The position numbers and the translations under genes are program-made. 64,000 nt of DNA. Origin: Cadophora sp. MPI-SDFR-AT-0126 (taxonomy: Eukaryota > Ascomycota > Leotiomycetes > Helotiales > Ploettnerulaceae). Position 1 is the stretch's first letter, and the number at the start of each line of letters is the position of its first letter. This document shows positions 59,015-64,000 of this stretch, one piece after another. The notes beneath the pieces were generated by a model, which saw only the letters and a program-made list of their open reading frames with translations, ran no database searches and had not been told where the DNA came from. The DNA lies in NCBI GenBank assembly GCA_020747065.1, contig JAGMVK010000011.1, forward strand, positions 1,550,001-1,614,000, written 5' to 3'.

Positions 59015-60229
59015 ACTTGCTTCTTGGTTCCTCAAGATTGATGAAGAGAAGAGATCGAGAAGAAACGAATGAGAGGAAAGCGAAAAGAAGAGGGCATACT
59101 ACCTTTTAAGAAAGCCGCCTGCTTAACTTACTGTCCCGTACCTTGTCTTGTCTGTGCTGGCATTGCCGATGGTGCATGTCCATTCTGCGCGTATCATAGG
59201 TAGATCAAATCGGAACCCTTCAGGTCAGATCGATCAATGGCCGGCTCATTGGCAGAAGGTAAGATACCTAGCTTGAGCGAGCTATCTGTCTCGGCCGACG
59301 ACATCTTGACGTTTCGTCGGCTGCAGGACGCGAGATGGATGGGATTGATTACATGAGAGCTTTGGAACGGTCGGTCATAGAGTCGATGGGTGTTGATATT
59401 GCTGTTAGGTAATACCCCTAAGATAGGTAGGTACACTGTGTTGGTACGTATAGGAAATGTGTTCCTGGACCAGACTGCCCAGTCCAGCTACATGGCGGGG
59501 TCGAATTGACCAATCCAAAAATCACAAGTGATAAAGATTAAGCTCGAATGTACCTAACCCACCTGCTCCCTATGTCGAAACTCAAGAAAGCTCGGGATCC
59601 ACGGCCATTTCTTGACCCCGAGCTGTTCAGTCTAGCTTTACTACCTCGCAAAAATCTAATTATATTGTAAGAAGAAACCATTTATCAATACAAATTGCAG
59701 CAACATATGTAATTATGGCAGGGCGTGAGATGGTTGAGTAATGAAGAGGTAATGCTGCAAGTCATGGTAGCATGGAGCTGATGTTCAGGGAAAGCGGTGA
59801 GGTAATGTCATTATCTGCATCTTTGATAAGAGAATTGAGGGGTGCTGGGAGCTGGAGCTTTATCGGAAGGGGAGAGCGGGGTAGTGATTTGGCCAATAAG
59901 GAGCAGGTGTGCGGGCAAGAGCTGAGAATCCAGGAACCGTGTTTAAGAGATACAAATGACTCGCGGATTGGACTTGAGGATGGAATGGTTAGGAGGAGTA
60001 TGTAAGAGACCATTGATATGTTAATAGAGTATATGCTGAATGTATGACTAGATTGCTCGCTGAAATTCTTCACGATAAGTAACCAAGTAAATCCGCTTGC
60101 TCGCTCGCTATCACCAACCGCCTCTCCTTCGCTAATAACAAAACCAACTCTACGAGAATACCTCTCAACCTTCACCACCTACCTCCCACCCAACCTCCAC
60201 AAGAGTAACAGACCCCCAATCCCAAGTCC
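59015..60229. other. Intergenic region
   Basis: This is the promoter side of the ureohydrolase and the 3' side of the Pro/Gln-rich gene. Frames at 59762-60178 and 59772-60005 lack features. Confidence 0.4.
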
Positions 60230-61853
60230 CTACCCAATCTTCTTCTCAATCTTCTTAAACATACTCCCCAACCCCTTCTCCAACTGCCCCGCCCTCTTCT
60301 CCAGATTTCCCCTCGGCGGCTTCGCCTCCTTCTTCGGCTTGTACGCCTCGCTCTCCGTCGGCCTGTACACCTGCTGATGGATACTGTAGTCCGCCATCAA
60401 CGGCTTCGTATTGCTCGTGCTCGTGTACTGGTGTTGTGAGAATCCGCCCGGTGGCGCGACGTGTGGTTGAGGCGGGGGAGGGCCGCTCATTCCTGGGGAG
60501 AGGGGCGTTGGGCCGGGGGAGTAGATGGAGGGCGTGGACATGCTGGGGGATTGGCCGGGTGAGAGGGGGTAGGATGCGTATTGCGTGACGGGGATGTTGG
60601 TTTGTTGTTGCTGTTGCTGTTGGTATGCTGGTGGAGGGGGGGCGGAAACTGGGGGAGAGATGGCTGCTTGTGTCTGTGGAGGTTGCGCGTAAGGAGAAGA
60701 TGCCGTGGCAGCAGTTGGAGGCGGCGCAAACGAGTTCTGGAAGTGTTGCGCGTAGGGCGATTGTACGTTCTGGGGTGACTGGTTGGGATACTGTGTTGGT
60801 GCCGGTGCAGGCGCAGGAGGAGCGCTGGCTGGTGGGGGAGGATTGGAGAAATAGCTTTGTTGTTGCTGTTGCTGCTGTTGGAGATGTTGCTGAGGAGGTC
60901 CAGAGAATCCGTGTTGTCCATACGGCGGCGCACCAAATGTCTGGCCTTGGTCCGAGGCCGCTGCTGCGACAAGTGGATTCGCAGCTCCGTCTTCAGGTGG
61001 TGGCGTTTTCTCTCGATGTCTGATCGCCTCCGGCGCAGCTGGAGCAGCGGGATTATAAGCCAGAGGCGCGAAGTTCGAAGCTTCTTGACTCTGAGGTGTT
61101 GCTGATATAGGAGGGCCTGGGAATGACGGCGCAGCACCGACACTTGAAGTTGTAGTTCTCGAATCCCGCGTCCGACCTTGTTGGTAGGAGGGGTCTGTGA
61201 TAGCTACATTCTCGAGCTTCTGAACCACAGGGCTCATGTCTTCCGGGTGAGGAGGCGGTGCGATCGGTTCATCTTGCACTGTAATCTGATGTGGTGGTAA
61301 GACCCTCCTGATTCCGTTCACAAACAGTACAGCGTCTTCTTTCATCCAGAAATATATATCCAGCGTGTGTAGCTTGTACATGTACTTATTCTCATTGCGG
61401 GGATCGAACGTCGGGAGATGCCAGTCTTGGCCATCGATAGGTGAGTTGCGCTGATTCTGAGCTCCATCAACGGTCAAGGTGACGAGACAGGAGTGTTTGT
61501 AAGAGTATTGCACATGGGCGGCATCGAGATCTATACCTTTCATCAGTACCTATTCGCACCCAGAATCGTACCATTGAAGTCCCATGGAAGTGTACTCACG
61601 ACCAGTAAAAGCATCCTGCTCCGCTGTCCCAGGATTATTCGCAATCTCTATGCGCGCCCTCCTCTGCGACGCATTCTCGAACAGGTAAACATACGAGCCC
61701 TTATCGAAGCGATGATGCGGCGGTCTAGCAGCCCGTGGTCCATAGAAGTAATGAACATCCGCAAATCTACTTCTCATCAGATAGTGTACTTGCTTAGGAA
61801 TGAGGGGGGACTCACAGCGTCGCAGCTAAGTCTTCACCTGGACGGACGGCCAT
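60230..61853 (-). CDS. Conserved fungal protein with Pro/Gln-rich C-terminus
   Basis: Three exons, 61853-61816, 61766-61600 and 61536-60230, give 503 residues in frame. The introns are 49 and 63 bp. The first about 155 residues are well structured and look conserved: LFADVHYFYGPR, HHRFDKGSYVYLFENA, the LDAAHVQYSYKHSCLVTLTVDG strand region and MYKLHTLDIYFWMKEDAVLFVNGI. The rest is low complexity, with poly-Gln runs (near 60600-60632 and 60858-60890), Pro/Ala-rich segments and SPGPTPLSPG-type repeats. It ends in a basic amphipathic helix (KRAGQLEKGLGSMFKKIEKKIG). The fold and role are not recognised. The end helix suggests membrane or protein docking. Confidence 0.75.
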
Positions 61854-62993
61854 AACGATGCCAGATGCGCCTTGCGCAAACAATACACAAAAATCGCAGA
61901 AGATGGGAAGAATTTGCGCAAGAATCGGATACTTCAGACGAAGAAATGGAATAGAGAAAAGAAGACAAGGAGGAAAAGAGACGCGACTTACGCTGGGTAC
62001 TGGCTGGCTGAGCCGATTGCCTTGCCTTGACTGGCGGGGTTGAGTGAGATGCAGCTTGCCTTGCCTTGCAGTGCTTTGTGCCCGGGCGGCAAGAAAGCCA
62101 ATCACGTTGCTATAAATAGCTCCCACCTCTACTTGTGAAGCCGCCATGACTTTTGGGCAGGTACTTGGTTTTGTACATTTCATATTTAGAGGAATAAGAA
62201 GTGCCGAGATGCCGTGGAATTGTATGGTATGTAGATGTTGCCGTTGCATTTGCGTGGGTTTGTGATGCTTCGGTTTTACAGTTTGCTATTTTAGCACCAC
62301 GTACAAAGACCAGAAATGGAAGAACGTTGGTGACTGAAAGATATGAAATTGTCTCAGCCATGGCCGTGGTCAAGATTGGTGGGTTTGTAAGATCTAGTGT
62401 AAGTATCTGACTGCCAACCAGCAATTACAGACATTCGGCGCAGTAAATATTCCAATTGGGCTTGGACAATGAGATGTCACGAGAAACCCACAGAGATTAT
62501 CATCCATCATCACTGAAATCGGTGCAGAAAAGCAAGTGCTTGAAGAATCCGTTCTCCAGTCTCTCGAGATCAATTGTTTCTATAGGATATCATTATCTAA
62601 AGCATACGGGGCCTAGGCCCGTCATGCCTCCCATATCCTAACTCTATGCAAGTCCGTTTCCCATGAAAGTCTTCCATGCATCTCCCAAAATGCAAAGAGC
62701 CCACCACCAACCCAAACCCAATGCTGAGACCAACCCAGGAAATGGAAAACTCAATGCAAATCTCTCTGTCTCGAAATTACAGTATATGCAAAGGATATCA
62801 TAGTGCTGCCCTCAACTCTGGCGGCCTAGCAGTCCTTGTTGCTGCTAGCATGGAATCCATCGCTTCATAGGAAAAGAAGTTTACCGGCGCGAGGATTTCT
62901 GCCCTTTCTTGCTGCGTCGTATGTCTGGGATGTATGTACCCTTTTGTACAGGATTGTGAAAATTCTGTCCGATTGTCGGAGAAGGCCGACCAT
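61854..62993. other. Intergenic region
   Basis: No gene was recognised. It contains the promoter of the Pro/Gln-rich gene and the 3' flank of the NMN adenylyltransferase gene. Confidence 0.4.
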
Positions 62994-64000
62994 CTAACTC
63001 TTGGAGGAGCCCGAGGCTTCCAATGTCTCCTTTGCCTTTGACTTAGAATCGACGTTCTCTTCTTCGTACAGACCATGCCGCTCGATGTACTCAATTACAG
63101 GAGCAGGGATCAGGTACTGGACGCTCATTTCTCTCCGGAGGAACAGGCGGATTTTGGTGCTTGAGATGTCATTTTGGATGAGTTGCTGTTTCCGAATTAG
63201 TAGGATTTTGTCAAATTTTGGTAGAAACTTACTGCAATGACGTAGATGTTCTCTTTCCATGGTTGGAGATTTTGAAGAGCTTCATCGATATCTGTTCCGG
63301 TTCTCTCCACCACAAATGCTCCATATCGACCCAAGATATGATCAAGATCTTTGTCGGACCAGACACCAGGAGTTGCTATGTACTGTCAGTTATCAAATCT
63401 TTGCCTGTTTTGAAACTGAATCCAATCTAAGCCGCTTCTCAATTCCCGTTCGAGAGGGAGTTGCTCGGACATAAAGCTGATCAAGATATATGGGGCGGAT
63501 TATGCTTACACATAGTTTGTATGAGATCCGCACCTGCCAGCAGGAGGATCCTACACTTCACTCTTGTCCCGTCCGGCTTCTCTACTCCTCCTAGTACTTC
63601 ATTGATTTCATGTTCGAAGTGGTCTAGTACTTGAGCAGTGGGTACGTATTCGGCCTGTCTGGCTTCCCAAGGATCCACCATAAGCCAAGATGAATCTGCC
63701 GCTCCCAGCTCACACATTGTAAGTCTGCAGAATATGTTAGCAATAGTTCATGTAGGTCATATATATGTACGCACCTGTGTTCCGCGCTTGCGAGGCCAGC
63801 CTTCTTGTATGCATCCGAGACGGGCGAGAAGTATCCTCCCATAACCTCGAAATCGGTATTGAATTTGGCAAAGTCGGCGCCCAGCTCGAACATACGCAAG
63901 TGTAGATAGGTGATGGGAGAGAAAGAACCGCAAGCAATGAGAACGAGAGGTATCTTGTCGCCGTTCGTCTGGCGGAGTCGAAGACGATCGCGCGGGAATG
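62994..64000 (-). CDS. Nicotinamide/nicotinate mononucleotide adenylyltransferase (5' end outside window)
   Basis: Visible exons are 64000-63775 (continues beyond the window), 63724-63510, 63375-63233 and 63185-62994, with in-frame joins. The nucleotidyltransferase signature [17 protein letters not shown] (the G-x-F-x-P-x-T-x-x-H form) lies in the first visible exon. [13 protein letters not shown] and the [12 protein letters not shown] region follow. [16 protein letters not shown] and the [21 protein letters not shown] block close the active site. The enzyme adenylates NMN or NaMN to NAD or NaAD, the last common step of NAD synthesis. The short C-terminus is Lys/Ser-rich. No lesion was seen. 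Confidence 0.9.

Overview
The window is nuclear DNA of a filamentous ascomycete (Pezizomycotina). The grounds are short 44-110 bp GT-AG introns with CTNAC-type branch sites, a secreted glutaminyl cyclase, 2EXR proteins, tiny copper-type metallothioneins, a HeLo-domain protein, and an 8.7 kb AT-saturated block that looks mutated by repeat-induced point mutation (RIP). A leotiomycete is plausible from the family mix, but the class cannot be fixed from sequence alone. No bacterial-style operons, CRISPR arrays, rRNA or convincing tRNA genes were seen.

Left arm (1-35.5 kb), mostly ordinary genes: glutaminyl-peptide cyclotransferase, an allantoate-permease-type MFS transporter, an F-box/WD-like protein, a zinc-ribbon protein, a 2EXR protein, a small Cys-rich secreted protein, a metallophosphoesterase interrupted by a one-base frameshift, a MATE transporter, a CinA-C amidase-like protein, a nine-exon MDP1-type HAD phosphatase with an extra C-terminal domain, a divergent 14-3-3-like protein, two metallothionein-like genes, a 2-oxoglutarate/Fe(II) oxygenase, a second 2EXR protein and a secreted Ala/Pro-rich protein.

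Centre (35.5-44.2 kb): an AT-rich, stop-riddled block. Relics of a Helitron can still be read on the + strand (Rep region near 37.8-38.0 kb, PIF1-type helicase motifs near 40.1-41.25 kb). A 473 bp element with its own target-site duplication is nested inside. Near the right edge is a GC-normal island bounded by a perfect 78 bp direct repeat. The outer ends carry short inverted termini.

Right of this block (45.4-55.1 kb) lies the most interesting locus: a head-to-head pair 326 bp apart. One gene encodes a HeLo-domain protein whose kinase-like domain has lost its catalytic residues. The other encodes a 2,463-residue protein with an intact Ser/Thr kinase, a Sel1-like repeat, ankyrin repeats, a long TPR array and a second ankyrin array. 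The layout is reminiscent of kinase plus membrane-executioner partnerships (RIPK3/MLKL-like logic) and of fungal receptor/HeLo-effector gene pairs. That link is inference.

Right arm (55.8-64 kb): the mitochondrial assembly factor FMC1, a secreted agmatinase-family ureohydrolase frameshifted in a C6 run, a conserved Pro/Gln-rich fungal protein of unknown function, and a nicotinamide-nucleotide adenylyltransferase cut off by the window end. Three genes (Cys-rich secreted protein, phosphoesterase, ureohydrolase) each show a one-base reading-frame inconsistency. Either local polishing errors or real lesions could explain this.
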